Source: JAMLHH01 sp037189845
GTDB taxonomy: Bacteria; Bacteroidota; Bacteroidia; Chitinophagales; JADIYW01
Assembly: GCA_037189845.1 (NCBI GenBank)
Contig: JBBCIS010000003.1
Coordinates: 248,001 to 312,000 of the forward strand
DNA: 64,000 nt
Direction: 5' to 3'
The translations under genes were made by a program, and so were the position numbers. The notes beneath the pieces are model-generated. The model was not told the DNA's origin, did not search any database, and worked only from the letters and a program-made list of their open reading frames with translations. Shown here piece after piece: positions 8,097 through 17,416 of this stretch (position 1 is its first letter; each line of letters begins with the position of its first letter).

Positions 8097-8828
8097 ATGC
8101 CTAAAGTACCCAAATGGTTAGGAGATACCATGGAGACCGTCTTCAGCAGTCAGTATATTCCTGTGACCGTCACACAAAAAGAAGATATCGTTCCGGGGTT
8201 GAGGAAAATAAGATTTGAAGGAGATCTGTCCAAAAAACAATTTACACCGGGAATGGTGATAGAATTTCGTGTCTCGGAAAATGAATACAGGCATTATACA
8301 CCATCCTTTTTCGATGCGGAAAAAGGCATTTGCGATGTTATCTTTTACCTCCACGACAAAGGCCCCGGCAGCAAATGGGCCGAATCTCTCAAAAAGGGAG
8401 ACGAGACCAAGCTGATAGGCCCGGGCGGAAAGATCAGATACCAGAAAGAATTCAGCCATCAGGTAGTTTTCGGAGACGAAACATCGCTGAGCCAGTTTGT
8501 ATGTCTGAATGAAGCTTTCATTCAGGACGGTAAGCAATCTCTCTTCATCTATGAATCTCCTGAGAAAAACTCCCACTGGGCAAAATCAGCAGGAATCGGG
8601 CAAGCCATAGCCTTATCAATGTCAATGGATGCACCTGCAGCCGCTTCTGTTACATACATTCAGAATTTATCCGACAGTGAATGGAATCTATGGAAAACAG
8701 GCGCATTCTATCTGACCGGGAGAGCAAAATCTATACAGGCTGTCAGAAAAGCTTTGACTGAAAGAGGTGTGAATATGAAGCAGATCAAAACAGAGCCTTA
8801 CTGGTCAGAAGGCAAACCCGGATTATAA
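8097..8828 (+). CDS. Siderophore-interacting protein (FAD/NAD(P)H ferric-siderophore reductase)
   Basis: The 243-residue protein matches the SIP/ViuB layout. An N-terminal FAD-binding barrel (residues about 20-115) has RHYTPSFFDAEKGICDVIFYLH and GPGSKWAESLKKGDETKLIGPGG. A C-terminal pyridine-nucleotide domain has VVFGDETSLSQF and FYLTGRAKSIQAVRKAL, ending EPYWSEGKPGL, a typical SIP tail. These cytoplasmic enzymes reduce ferric siderophores to release iron. It fits directly with the receptor upstream and is 14 bp from the second lipoprotein gene. Confidence 0.85.
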   Translation: MPKVPKWLGDTMETVFSSQYIPVTVTQKEDIVPGLRKIRFEGDLSKKQFTPGMVIEFRVSENEYRHYTPSFFDAEKGICDVIFYLHDKGPGSKWAESLKKGDETKLIGPGGKIRYQKEFSHQVVFGDETSLSQFVCLNEAFIQDGKQSLFIYESPEKNSHWAKSAGIGQAIALSMSMDAPAAASVTYIQNLSDSEWNLWKTGAFYLTGRAKSIQAVRKALTERGVNMKQIKTEPYWSEGKPGL

Positions 8829-8842
8829 TTTATTTATTTTAT

Positions 8843-9325
8843 ATGCAAACAACATTCAGACACATTCTGCTTTTAGCTGCTATCAGCTTATCTATCCTTT
8901 CCTGCAGCAAAGACAGTGAAGGAGATTGCAACGTTTCTACTGATGACTATACAGGAACTTATTACGGACAATACGCTACCTCGGTAGGTATCAGCGGTGT
9001 TGCAGATACACTGACGATCACCAAAGGAAGCAGTGATACAGATTTGAATATCTACAGCAGCAGATTAGGAGCTACCATTACTGCCAATACCAATTGCAAC
9101 AAATACACAATTAACTCTTTCAAAGATGTAGCATTCTCAGTAGATTATATGGGTAAAGCAGCACTTGTGACGAAAGGAGAAGGAACAGGATCCGGTCAGC
9201 TGAATAAATCAGATAATAAATTAAACGTAGTGATCAACTTCAGCACAGTGACAGTTGATTTCGGAACCGGTGCTGCCGAATACAAAAATACTTTGAATCT
9301 GAGCGGCGATTTCACAAAACAATAG
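8843..9325 (+). CDS. Lipoprotein of the iron-uptake cluster, paralogue 2
   Basis: The 160-residue protein has a lipoprotein signal (AAISLSILSC) followed by SKDSEGDC. The mature part shares DDYTGTYYGQY, NTNCNKYTINSF and GAAEYKNTLNLSGDFTK with the protein at 5065-5535. The two flank the receptor and reductase genes and probably arose by duplication. Two conserved Cys in the mature region could form a disulfide. Its function is inferred only from the cluster. Confidence 0.75.
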   Translation: MQTTFRHILLLAAISLSILSCSKDSEGDCNVSTDDYTGTYYGQYATSVGISGVADTLTITKGSSDTDLNIYSSRLGATITANTNCNKYTINSFKDVAFSVDYMGKAALVTKGEGTGSGQLNKSDNKLNVVINFSTVTVDFGTGAAEYKNTLNLSGDFTKQ

Positions 9326-9348
9326 CTGATTTCCAAAAAGAAGACACC

Positions 9349-9666
9349 ATGATTTTAGCTTACTATCTGGCATTTGCCGGAACATGGGCCGGATATGCAC
9401 AATCAGGATATTATCCCAAAGATCTGTTTCATCTTCGCTTCAGAGGAGTTAAAATCATTGCTTCTATTCTGTTACTGCTATCCCTTATCCTTTTTGTAAA
9501 AGAAAGCAATTGGGCGATAGGCGGCACTATTTTCTTTTTCGCAATCATTCTTTTACTGACTTTGCTGCAACTGACAGCAGTTTTGGGTAAAAAATATTTC
9601 CGGTCACTGATTGCAATCATACATCTTCTGACCATCGGAAGCCTGATTTATCACTTCATTTCCTGA
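9349..9666 (+). CDS. Small membrane protein (DUF3325-like)
   Basis: The 105-residue protein has four predicted membrane segments, at about residues 1-20, 33-50, 55-78 and 84-103. Only the short QSGYYPKDLFHLRFRG stretch is hydrophilic. Small proteins of this length and topology sit before PepSY genes in many iron-uptake operons, where they are labelled DUF3325. I rely mostly on position and topology for this label. It is separated by four bases from the next gene. Confidence 0.6.
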   Translation: MILAYYLAFAGTWAGYAQSGYYPKDLFHLRFRGVKIIASILLLLSLILFVKESNWAIGGTIFFFAIILLLTLLQLTAVLGKKYFRSLIAIIHLLTIGSLIYHFIS

Positions 9667-9670
9667 TAAT

Positions 9671-9955
9671 ATGCCGGCAAAACAAGAATATCTTTCCACC
9701 ACAGGGCAACGCATCTTAAAAATTTCCGCAGGTTTTCTGGGTGGATATATGTTGTCGTTGGCGATTCATTTGTTCATTGCGGCTATCTTTCCTGCATTGC
9801 AGGCGGGCATCATGCTGACGGCAGCTTATTTCATATTTTTTCTCTGGATGGTCTTTATGATTCTTGCATTTATGGCAAAAAGCGGATGGAAAATCTGGGG
9901 CATTTATCTGTCAGCCACCGCCGTACTTGGTGTGATCATCTATTTACTGAAATGA
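9671..9955 (+). CDS. Small membrane protein (DUF3649-like)
   Basis: The 94-residue protein has three predicted membrane helices, at about residues 17-40, 44-66 and 73-92, after a short polar N-terminus. The sequence GGYMLSLAIHLFIAA and the placement directly before a PepSY protein resemble the DUF3649 iron-transport-associated family. The stop codon lies one base before the ATG of the PepSY gene, so translation is probably coupled. Confidence 0.6.
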   Translation: MPAKQEYLSTTGQRILKISAGFLGGYMLSLAIHLFIAAIFPALQAGIMLTAAYFIFFLWMVFMILAFMAKSGWKIWGIYLSATAVLGVIIYLLK

Positions 9956-9956
9956 T

Positions 9957-11522
9957 ATGAGACTTAAAGCTTTACCCAACAGATTATACAATATCATTTT
10001 TCACACGCATACCATATCCGGTTTGCTGATCAGCGGAGCGTTGTATGTGATATTTTTTGCCGGAGCTTTTTCATTATTTAAAGATGCTTACTTCCTCTGG
10101 GAAAATCCCGGGCTCAGAAAATACGAATCTGTTGCTACGGATTTTGATAAGATCATGAAAAGCATTGACAATGAAATAGAAAAATACGATTGGGAAGATG
10201 ATACATTTATTCTTTTAGGAAATGAAGAACGGCCGCTCGCATGGATTTTCGGCCACATCAAAACTGAAGGTGAAGGACATGAGCATACCAGAATTCAATA
10301 TCACCCGGCATCGGATACCTTTTACAAAACTGAAAACAGCACCATAGGAGAAACCCTGTACAGATTGCACTTCCTGGACCAGATACCTTATGCAGGAAGA
10401 TATCTTGCCGGATTTGTTTCCCTGTTTTTCCTGTTTGCTACGTTGACAGGCATTTTGATTCACTGGAAAAATATTGTCCAAAAATTCACCGGATTTTCTC
10501 TGAAAGGAGGCTGGAAACAGATATGGACCAATTCGCACACAGTTTTCGGACTGTTGGGACTTCCTTTCCAGATCATGTATGCCATCACTGGAGCCTTTTA
10601 CCTGCTGGCCATTCTGGCTCTGGCACCGGTTGTACTGATGTATTTCAATGGAGATATCGAAGCAGCTTTCAAGGTGATCGACCCATTGGGCGGAGTCGTA
10701 TCACCCTACGAAGCCAAACCTGCTGAAAATTTATTCTCTATCAATGAACTAGTCCAGCAATCTCTGGCGGATTATCCGGATTACGAACCCGAATCCATCC
10801 AGATAAAAGCCTACGGAAGAGAAGACGGCATTCTGCACATCGCGTTGAAAGGTCATGAATTTTTAGCCGGAACTGCACTGATTTCATACAGTCTCAAAGA
10901 TGGATCGCTCATCAACGAAATCATTCCCGGGAAAAATAAAAAATATAAAGATTCCGTCAGAAACGGAATCGACAGTCTGCACTTCGGCAATTTCGGCGGC
11001 ACCTGGCTCAAAATCGTCTATTTCTTACTCGCATTGATTACCTGCTTCATCATTATCAGCGGTATATTACTCTGGAAAGAAGCACGCAACAAGAAGATAT
11101 ATCCCGAAAAAGAGAAGCGATTCAACCATAAAGTCACCATCTTCCACCTGGCACTTTGTTTTGCTTTATTGCCTGCTATTACCGTCCTATTCTGCGCAGA
11201 ATTGCTGATTCCCTATACCGGCGAAAATCATATCTTTTGGGTCAGAACTGCATTTTTCCTTAGCTGGCTTATCTTCGGCGTGATAGGATTATTCCTGAAA
11301 ACAGAAATCCGGCAAGTCCGTTTTTATCTTTTACTGACAGCCATCGGTGCATTTGCAGTTCCGCTGGTCAATGGATTTGCAACCGGAGATTGGTTTTGGG
11401 TCAGCTATGCCAAACATCTGTACACAGTAGGAAATATTGACGTTTGCTGGCTGATGACGGGCTTTGTAGCTTGTGGCTTATTATACATGCGCGCTCAGAA
11501 GAATCTTCCAAAATCGGATTGA
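9957..11522 (+). CDS. PepSY-associated transmembrane protein (iron-uptake type)
   Basis: The 521-residue inner-membrane protein has an N-terminal helix with FHTHTISGLLISGALYVIFF and a first periplasmic domain. A membrane helix follows with FATLTGILIHWKNIV, then NSHTVFGLLGLPFQIMYAITGAFY, a second PepSY-like periplasmic region and a C-terminal helical bundle. Conserved His at helix ends resemble the heme-binding His of PepSY_TM proteins that reduce or process siderophore iron. It ends the tightly packed cluster 8097-11522. A ferric-reductase-like role is inferred. Confidence 0.82.
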   Translation: MRLKALPNRLYNIIFHTHTISGLLISGALYVIFFAGAFSLFKDAYFLWENPGLRKYESVATDFDKIMKSIDNEIEKYDWEDDTFILLGNEERPLAWIFGHIKTEGEGHEHTRIQYHPASDTFYKTENSTIGETLYRLHFLDQIPYAGRYLAGFVSLFFLFATLTGILIHWKNIVQKFTGFSLKGGWKQIWTNSHTVFGLLGLPFQIMYAITGAFYLLAILALAPVVLMYFNGDIEAAFKVIDPLGGVVSPYEAKPAENLFSINELVQQSLADYPDYEPESIQIKAYGREDGILHIALKGHEFLAGTALISYSLKDGSLINEIIPGKNKKYKDSVRNGIDSLHFGNFGGTWLKIVYFLLALITCFIIISGILLWKEARNKKIYPEKEKRFNHKVTIFHLALCFALLPAITVLFCAELLIPYTGENHIFWVRTAFFLSWLIFGVIGLFLKTEIRQVRFYLLLTAIGAFAVPLVNGFATGDWFWVSYAKHLYTVGNIDVCWLMTGFVACGLLYMRAQKNLPKSD

Positions 11523-11540
11523 TGCTTTATTTCTTCTGAC

Positions 11541-11640
11541 TTTGGGCGACTATCCTGCTATCGCTCATAGTCCTCGCTTCATTGCATTACGCTGTGGGCT
11601 ACCCGCTCTATCTGGGCCGCTTGCTTCCGCCTGATATCGT
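11541..11640. repeat. GC-rich repeat of the TTTGGGC type
   Basis: This stretch starts TTTGGGCGACTATCCTG and is richer in G+C than its neighbours. It shares its opening with 52202-52215 and reads like the GC-rich intergenic repeat common between Bacteroidota genes. The family assignment is from memory. Confidence 0.4.
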
Positions 11641-11787
11641 CTGAACGGTGATTTTTTTGATTCATGTGATGATTCTGATTTCAGAAAAAGCCAGAACGGT
11701 CACAAAATCATCATCATCATAAAAATCATAGTTCAGATAATTATTGGTTGCGTTAGCATAATCGTCAATCAAAAATCGCAAATTAAA
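11636..11787. repeat. Right arm of the large inverted repeat
   Basis: Reverse complement of 7911-8056 with small indels and scattered substitutions; three blocks of 20 to about 30 bases are identical. Together the arms enclose about 3.6 kb holding the siderophore-interacting protein, lipoprotein 2, both small membrane proteins and the PepSY protein. Confidence 0.85.
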
Positions 11788-11789
11788 AT

Positions 11790-14700
11790 CTACCTGAACA
11801 AATCTTTCACTTCATCTAAATCAAAAGATTTTTTCTCATCATCCACACTGATAATGCTGGCTGCCACAGCTTTCTTCTTCGTTTGGAGCATCACTATTTT
11901 TTCTTCAATAGTATCCTTACAAATCATTCTGTAAGCCATGACTTTTTTGTCCTGACCAATTCTGTAACACCTGTCTATTGCCTGATTTTCTACTGCAGGA
12001 TTCCACCATGGGTCAACGATATATACATAGTCTGCTTCCGTCAGATTCAGTCCTGTACCTCCTGCTTTCAGACTGATGAGGAAAACTCTGACATCCTTTT
12101 TTTGCTGGAAATTATCTACACTAGATTGTCTGTCGCGCGTCTGACCGTCCAGATATTCATAGCTTATATGCTCTTCATCCAGTCGGGATTTGATGATTTG
12201 GAGCATTTTTACAAACTGAGAAAAGACCAGTATTTTATGCTGCCCGGTTTTTTCCTTAATGTGCTCGACAAGCGTTTCCAGCTTCACTGAAAACTGCCCA
12301 AAATCTTCCTCTTCGTTGATAAGAGCAGTAGAATTACAGATTTGTCTGAGCTTGGTCAATCCTTCCAGAATATACATCTGAGATCTGGCGACACCATTTT
12401 CATCTATTTTATTCAAGAGATAATCCCTGTACTTATCCTTAAAAAAATCATAGACCTTTCGCTGATCGCTGCTCATTTCGCAGTAGATAACACTTTCTGT
12501 TTTGTCAGGAAGCTCTTTTGCCACATCTTCCTTGGTCCGTCTCAATACAAAAGGTGTGATAATTTTACTGAGTAGCTGAGATGTGTCTACATCTTTATCC
12601 TTGTCGATACTATCTGAAAACGTGGTTTTAAAATGAGATATCGACCCTAAAAGTCCCGGATTCAGGAAATTGAGCTGCGCATACAAATCGAATGTATTGT
12701 TTTCAATAGGTGTACCCGTCAATACCAGCCTGTTATATGCTTTCAGCAACCTGACAGCTTTGTATCTCTTGGAATCCGGATTTTTGATAGCCTGGCTTTC
12801 ATCCAGGATCACATAGTGAAAATTTTCATCTTTCAGAAAATCAATATCATTCAGCAGCGTTCCGTAAGTAGATAATACCACATCATATTTTTGGAAATCA
12901 TCCTTCTTTACACTTCTGTCACCTCCTGTATAAGTCAGCATCTTCAAGGTAGGACAGAATTTTTCCACTTCTTTATTCCAGTTAAAAATCAATGATGTCG
13001 GAGCGATAATCAGAGAGGGTTCTTTAGGTTTCTGAGTAGTTTTGAGATATTGCAAAAAAGTAATCGCCTGCAAAGTTTTACCAAGACCCATATCATCCGC
13101 CAGGCATCCGCCGAGACGGTGTTTATCCAGAAATGCGAGCCAGTTCAGACCATGCTGCTGATAATCCCGGAGCTGAGCTTTGATTCCTTTCGGAACCGGC
13201 ACATTTTCAATCTCTGAAATATGCTGCAGACGTATTTTCTTTTCATACAGCTCTGTCAGAAATACCGGTTTTTGTTCCAGCTCATGATAGAGTTCGTCAA
13301 TGATACCAAACTGATAACTGGAGATTTGTATACTATCTTTCTTTACCTGTCCGGTTCTGAAATATCCTTCAAATTTCTTCATCCAATCTTCCGGCAGTAC
13401 ACCTAATGTACCATCACCCAACAGTACATAATTGGATTTTTTGATAAATGATTTCCTCAGTTCTCTGATATCCACTTTTTGTTTTCCGAAAGAAATATCT
13501 ATCACAATATCAAGCCAGTCAATTTCAGAGTTGACCTTGATAGAAATCATTGGCTTGTGGATATTGAACTTAAAAGATTTCAATTCATTGACGCCAAAAA
13601 CCTTGATTCCGAGCTGCTTCATTCTTTCTACTGCATGCAGAATCCAGTAGTTTTCCAGCAATTGCTCCGGTAAAAGATAATAATGTTGACGCTGTTCCTC
13701 AAAATCCGGATGCAGTGATTTGAACTCCTGCAAAAAATCATCTTCAAAAGCCTGATCTCTTTCATGATAGGCGACCATTCCATCCTGACTGTAAACAATC
13801 AATTGCTCCTTTGAAGTAACAGGAATCTGCTTTTCTCCGTATTGTACCATCGGTTGGAAAAGAATATACTGACCTTCCAGATCCTTGAGATATACATGCT
13901 TTTCCAGCACAACAGAGCTCTTGCTTTTCCGTTCTTTTTTGGCAAAAGACAGCTGAACTTCGTACCGCTGATTCAGAGGTTGAAGAACATTATTGTAATA
14001 GTTTTCGAAATCCTTTTTAAAGTAATTGAATTCAGAAGCTTCCTGATGATAATTAAGCCTGTAAGATAGATCAGCATCCTTTATCGGGTAAAGCTTGTCT
14101 TCTATAGCTACAAAAAAATCCCCAATAATGATCTTAGAAGAATTGACGCTGTATGTGTTTTCTCCGATGCTCACTTTGACTTTCATCGTATAAAACATAT
14201 CGTTTCCCGTCACCACATACGACAAGCTGATGGGCTCATCTTCAATCGTCAAAGGTCTCAGATTTTTCCTGACCAGATTATCTTTTGGGTTCAATGCATA
14301 AATGAATCTCTCTTTCAGCTCCGGCAATAAGTCATTCATAATAGTGATTGCTTTTGCCAGCCGTTGGATATCCCTTTTGTTATTATAACGGAAAAACTCC
14401 CTCAGCTTCAGCATTTTCATCACAAAATTCAGATCCTTGTCATCTGATATTTTATCTAAAAATTTTTCAAGGTAAGTCTCGGTCAGCGCGACAAAGGAAG
14501 ACGCAAAATCTGTTTTTGCTTTATTGTATTTACCTGTAACCGGAAAAATGCCGGAATAGCTGCTCTTGTTCATCAACAGACACACTCCTACTCCAGTCTG
14601 TCTGTCTTCATTGTTTCCATAATAAGGCAATCGTAAAAGGGCTTCTGTCTCTTCGTCCGGATAGAATGATTTCCGCTTTATATGCAGCGGTTGGATATTT

Positions 14701-15446
14701 TTATATTTCGATGAAAATATCAGCCCTTTAGGTGTCAGCTCATACTGAAAAACAGACTGGTAATCATCCTCCGGCGTCATGCCATATTGTGCTAAATATG
14801 CAGCGATCTTATCCTCCAGATAATATGTAGTAAAGATATCATCTCCGTAAGTATCAATGATTTTCTCCAGTCCTTTCTGCCGGTGGTCGCACCACTCCGG
14901 CTTTTTAGAGCACGAACAAGCTGTAGATAATGTTCTGGTGGGTCTGTCATACTCAAATGTCTGATAGTATCCTTCCCAGCCCCGATACTCTGTTGTGATT
15001 TTTTCCAGCGTAACATCAGTGATTTCTGATGTGCTATAGTGATAACCTGAATATCTGAATCCGGGTGCGATCTCTGCAGGATTGAGCACATCATCTTTCA
15101 GGATATATTTTCCTTTGTTGCTGACAGGGGCAGTCTTGTTGCTTTCCATTAAACCTTTTGAGAACAACACCTTATTGTCTTTTTCTCTGATGAGATAGTA
15201 TAATGCAGCTACCGCATGCTTACATAGCCCGCCCTGATCATAAGGACAGGTACAAGTGATTTTATGGATTCTTTCAGTGTCAAAAGCTATACTGATCTCA
15301 TAGGGCTCCAATTCAGAACCATTGTGCGTAAACTCAAATTTCCCCTCTGAAAAGCTCTGTAGTTCTACCGGCAGCTTCATTGCCCTGCTTCTGACAGCAT
15401 TGTCACTGTTAGCACTGATGTAATCTAATATGAACCGGATATTCAT
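11790..15446 (-). CDS. SNF2-family DEAD/DEAH-type helicase with SWIM zinc fingers
   Basis: The 1218-residue protein begins with a SWIM motif (C65, C67, C75, H77) and has a second CxC-x6-CxH cluster at C177, C179, C186, H188. The SNF2 ATPase core follows: LADDMGLGKTLQAITFLQYL at about residue 780, the box II variant VILDESQAIKNP at about 885, and LTGTPIENN. The C-terminal helicase domain has VFSQFVKML and LKAGGTGLNLTEADYVY. It is a DNA translocase probably acting in transcription, recombination or repair. It is transcribed alone, with 165 bp to cmk downstream of its start. Confidence 0.9.
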   Translation of the reverse strand: MNIRFILDYISANSDNAVRSRAMKLPVELQSFSEGKFEFTHNGSELEPYEISIAFDTERIHKITCTCPYDQGGLCKHAVAALYYLIREKDNKVLFSKGLMESNKTAPVSNKGKYILKDDVLNPAEIAPGFRYSGYHYSTSEITDVTLEKITTEYRGWEGYYQTFEYDRPTRTLSTACSCSKKPEWCDHRQKGLEKIIDTYGDDIFTTYYLEDKIAAYLAQYGMTPEDDYQSVFQYELTPKGLIFSSKYKNIQPLHIKRKSFYPDEETEALLRLPYYGNNEDRQTGVGVCLLMNKSSYSGIFPVTGKYNKAKTDFASSFVALTETYLEKFLDKISDDKDLNFVMKMLKLREFFRYNNKRDIQRLAKAITIMNDLLPELKERFIYALNPKDNLVRKNLRPLTIEDEPISLSYVVTGNDMFYTMKVKVSIGENTYSVNSSKIIIGDFFVAIEDKLYPIKDADLSYRLNYHQEASEFNYFKKDFENYYNNVLQPLNQRYEVQLSFAKKERKSKSSVVLEKHVYLKDLEGQYILFQPMVQYGEKQIPVTSKEQLIVYSQDGMVAYHERDQAFEDDFLQEFKSLHPDFEEQRQHYYLLPEQLLENYWILHAVERMKQLGIKVFGVNELKSFKFNIHKPMISIKVNSEIDWLDIVIDISFGKQKVDIRELRKSFIKKSNYVLLGDGTLGVLPEDWMKKFEGYFRTGQVKKDSIQISSYQFGIIDELYHELEQKPVFLTELYEKKIRLQHISEIENVPVPKGIKAQLRDYQQHGLNWLAFLDKHRLGGCLADDMGLGKTLQAITFLQYLKTTQKPKEPSLIIAPTSLIFNWNKEVEKFCPTLKMLTYTGGDRSVKKDDFQKYDVVLSTYGTLLNDIDFLKDENFHYVILDESQAIKNPDSKRYKAVRLLKAYNRLVLTGTPIENNTFDLYAQLNFLNPGLLGSISHFKTTFSDSIDKDKDVDTSQLLSKIITPFVLRRTKEDVAKELPDKTESVIYCEMSSDQRKVYDFFKDKYRDYLLNKIDENGVARSQMYILEGLTKLRQICNSTALINEEEDFGQFSVKLETLVEHIKEKTGQHKILVFSQFVKMLQIIKSRLDEEHISYEYLDGQTRDRQSSVDNFQQKKDVRVFLISLKAGGTGLNLTEADYVYIVDPWWNPAVENQAIDRCYRIGQDKKVMAYRMICKDTIEEKIVMLQTKKKAVAASIISVDDEKKSFDLDEVKDLFR

Positions 15447-15611
15447 GAACAGAGTAAAAGATGATCGTATAAATTTATTGACTGGATATCAGTATGAGAA
15501 CGAATATCTTAATAATCTTTCCACAATTTCTGATAGAAAAACCGTCGGAGATAGCCCGCCGGGAGAAATAATAAAACGGAACAATGACCTGTTCAGAGTA
15601 TAGATAGCTGC

Positions 15612-16298
15612 TTATTCTCCGATGACAGTGTTCACAATTTGCAATACCTGCTGAATCTGATCTTCTATAGTAATATGCGAGGTATCAACATCAACCGCAT
15701 CTTCCGCCTTTTTCAAAGGAGAATCTGCCCGGTTACTATCTATTTTATCGCGTTCCAGAAGATTGGCTCGTACAGATTCAAATGAAGCTTCCACGCCGTT
15801 TGCTGCCAGCTCCTCTACCCTTCTATTTGTACGAATGTCAATATCTGCAGTCATAAAAAATTTACATTCCGCATCCGGGAAAACCACTGTACCGATATCT
15901 CTGCCATCCATCACAACACCTTTTGCACGACCCATTGCCTGTTGTTGTTCCACTAATTTTCTGCGGACAGCACTGATCGCCGCTACCGGAGAAACAAAAG
16001 CTGCTACTTCAGGAGTACGGATAGCCGATTCTACATCTTCTCCATTGAGATAAGTATGTAACTTTTTGTCCGGATAGTGATAATTAAATCTTATTTCAAG
16101 CTGGTTAAGCGCAGCAGCCACAGCTTCCTCATCCTGAATATCTATACCATGTCTTTGAAAAAACAATGTTACAGCTCTGTACATAGCACCGGTGTCGATA
16201 TATGTATATCCCAGTGCTTTTGCGACAGCCTTTGCAGTAGTAGACTTACCGCAGCCGCTGTAACCATCTATAGCGATATTGATCTTTTTACCGGACAT
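15612..16298 (-). CDS. cmk: (d)CMP kinase
   Basis: The 228-residue enzyme has the P-loop DGYSGCGKSTTAKAVA at residues 11-26, the CMP-binding YIDTGAMYRAVTLFF, and MDGRDIGTVVFPDA with the conserved Asp-Arg pair. It also has DSNRADSPLKKAEDAVDVDTS near the C-terminus. It phosphorylates CMP and dCMP. The length fits the family. It is followed on the same strand side by cdsA 60 bp upstream, but no shared promoter can be assigned. Confidence 0.95.
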   Translation of the reverse strand: MSGKKINIAIDGYSGCGKSTTAKAVAKALGYTYIDTGAMYRAVTLFFQRHGIDIQDEEAVAAALNQLEIRFNYHYPDKKLHTYLNGEDVESAIRTPEVAAFVSPVAAISAVRRKLVEQQQAMGRAKGVVMDGRDIGTVVFPDAECKFFMTADIDIRTNRRVEELAANGVEASFESVRANLLERDKIDSNRADSPLKKAEDAVDVDTSHITIEDQIQQVLQIVNTVIGE

Positions 16299-16358
16299 TC
16301 TGTTAAAATTAAAGGAGCAAAATTACATAAGTTTCCACGCTTCACCTTTATGGAAAGA

Positions 16359-17210
16359 TTATATTCCGGTAGCGATGATATATAATGAACAAGCCGGAAT
16401 AGAGAAAATCAATCCGTCAAATCTATCCAGAAAACCACCATGTCCCGGCAATGAATGTCCTGAATCTTTGATATTCAGATTTCTTTTGATCATAGATTCC
16501 GCCAGATCACCGTAAGTGCTTGTACCTACTGTGATAGCTCCCATTGCCAGATAATGGGCGATACTTATATCAGAGAGATTGTAATATTTGAATATATAAT
16601 TGACAGCAAAAGCAAAAAGAATTGTAAATACTGCCCCGCCGGCAAAACCTTCCCACGTTTTCTTTGGAGAAATTCTTTCAAATAGTTTATGTTTCCCAAA
16701 GAATCTTCCGATCAGATATGCGAAAGAATCATTAGCCCATGCAAAGAATAAAATTGCCAGAAGATATTTAAAATCATACACATCTCCTCCCTGCTTGAAT
16801 ACTAAGAAGCTGGCAGAACCGAAAGGTATCGCAATATAAAACAACGCCATTGAGTTGTAGCAGACATTAGTAAAAGGTGAATCCGATTCGTGATACATCT
16901 CTATCACAAACCAGCACAGAGGAAAAGCAGCTATCAGCGTGAGATATATCAGCGGTATTTTGCCGCTGGACACCAGAAAAATAATGGCAAAAATCACTAC
17001 ACCGAAGATGGTGCTCAAAAATTTATATAATGTTTGCCAGTCTTCCCCGGCATTGAGCTTATCCTGAATAATATTGTAATACTCATTGATAGAAAGAATG
17101 GTCAATAAACCGAAGAGCAACATAAAAGAATACTCATTCCAGATGACACCACCTATTAGTATGATGACAAAAAATATCCCGGTGACAATTCTTTGTACTA
17201 ATTCGTTCAT
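16359..17210 (-). CDS. cdsA: Phosphatidate cytidylyltransferase
   Basis: The 283-residue membrane protein has about eight hydrophobic segments and the C-terminal CDP-alcohol signature SMIKRNLNIKDSGHSLPGHG followed by GFLDRFDGL. It makes CDP-diacylglycerol from phosphatidate and CTP, the entry point to phospholipids. Its ATG overlaps the TGA of the DUF2007 gene by four bases, which indicates coupled translation in a CPBP-DUF2007-cdsA unit. Confidence 0.95.
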   Translation of the reverse strand: MNELVQRIVTGIFFVIILIGGVIWNEYSFMLLFGLLTILSINEYYNIIQDKLNAGEDWQTLYKFLSTIFGVVIFAIIFLVSSGKIPLIYLTLIAAFPLCWFVIEMYHESDSPFTNVCYNSMALFYIAIPFGSASFLVFKQGGDVYDFKYLLAILFFAWANDSFAYLIGRFFGKHKLFERISPKKTWEGFAGGAVFTILFAFAVNYIFKYYNLSDISIAHYLAMGAITVGTSTYGDLAESMIKRNLNIKDSGHSLPGHGGFLDRFDGLIFSIPACSLYIIATGI

Positions 17211-17416
17211 AATTCTAAATTTTCTTTGATGTACAAAGCCGTAACATAATCGGACTGTCTGACATAAATTTCTACTTCTCCGACAAAATTAAACGCACTA
17301 TCGACTTTGTCAATCATTTTGTAAGCTATTTCTTTTGCTTCCAGAGAAGCTGCAAGTATCGCCGATTTATATTCCTGCCGGTAAGCCGACAAAAGTACCC
17401 ATTTATTTGATGCCAT
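17207..17416 (-). CDS. DUF2007-family small protein
   Basis: The 69-residue protein WVLLSAYRQEYKSAILAASLEAKEIAYKMI...VEIYVRQSDYVTALYIKENL follows the DUF2007 (putative signal transducing protein) pattern of a beta-alpha-beta unit resembling a PII or ACT half-domain. It overlaps the protease gene by 14 bp at its start and cdsA by four at its end. The function of the family is not known; the context suggests a small membrane-lipid or protease-linked regulator. Confidence 0.8.
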   Translation of the reverse strand: MASNKWVLLSAYRQEYKSAILAASLEAKEIAYKMIDKVDSAFNFVGEVEIYVRQSDYVTALYIKENLEL

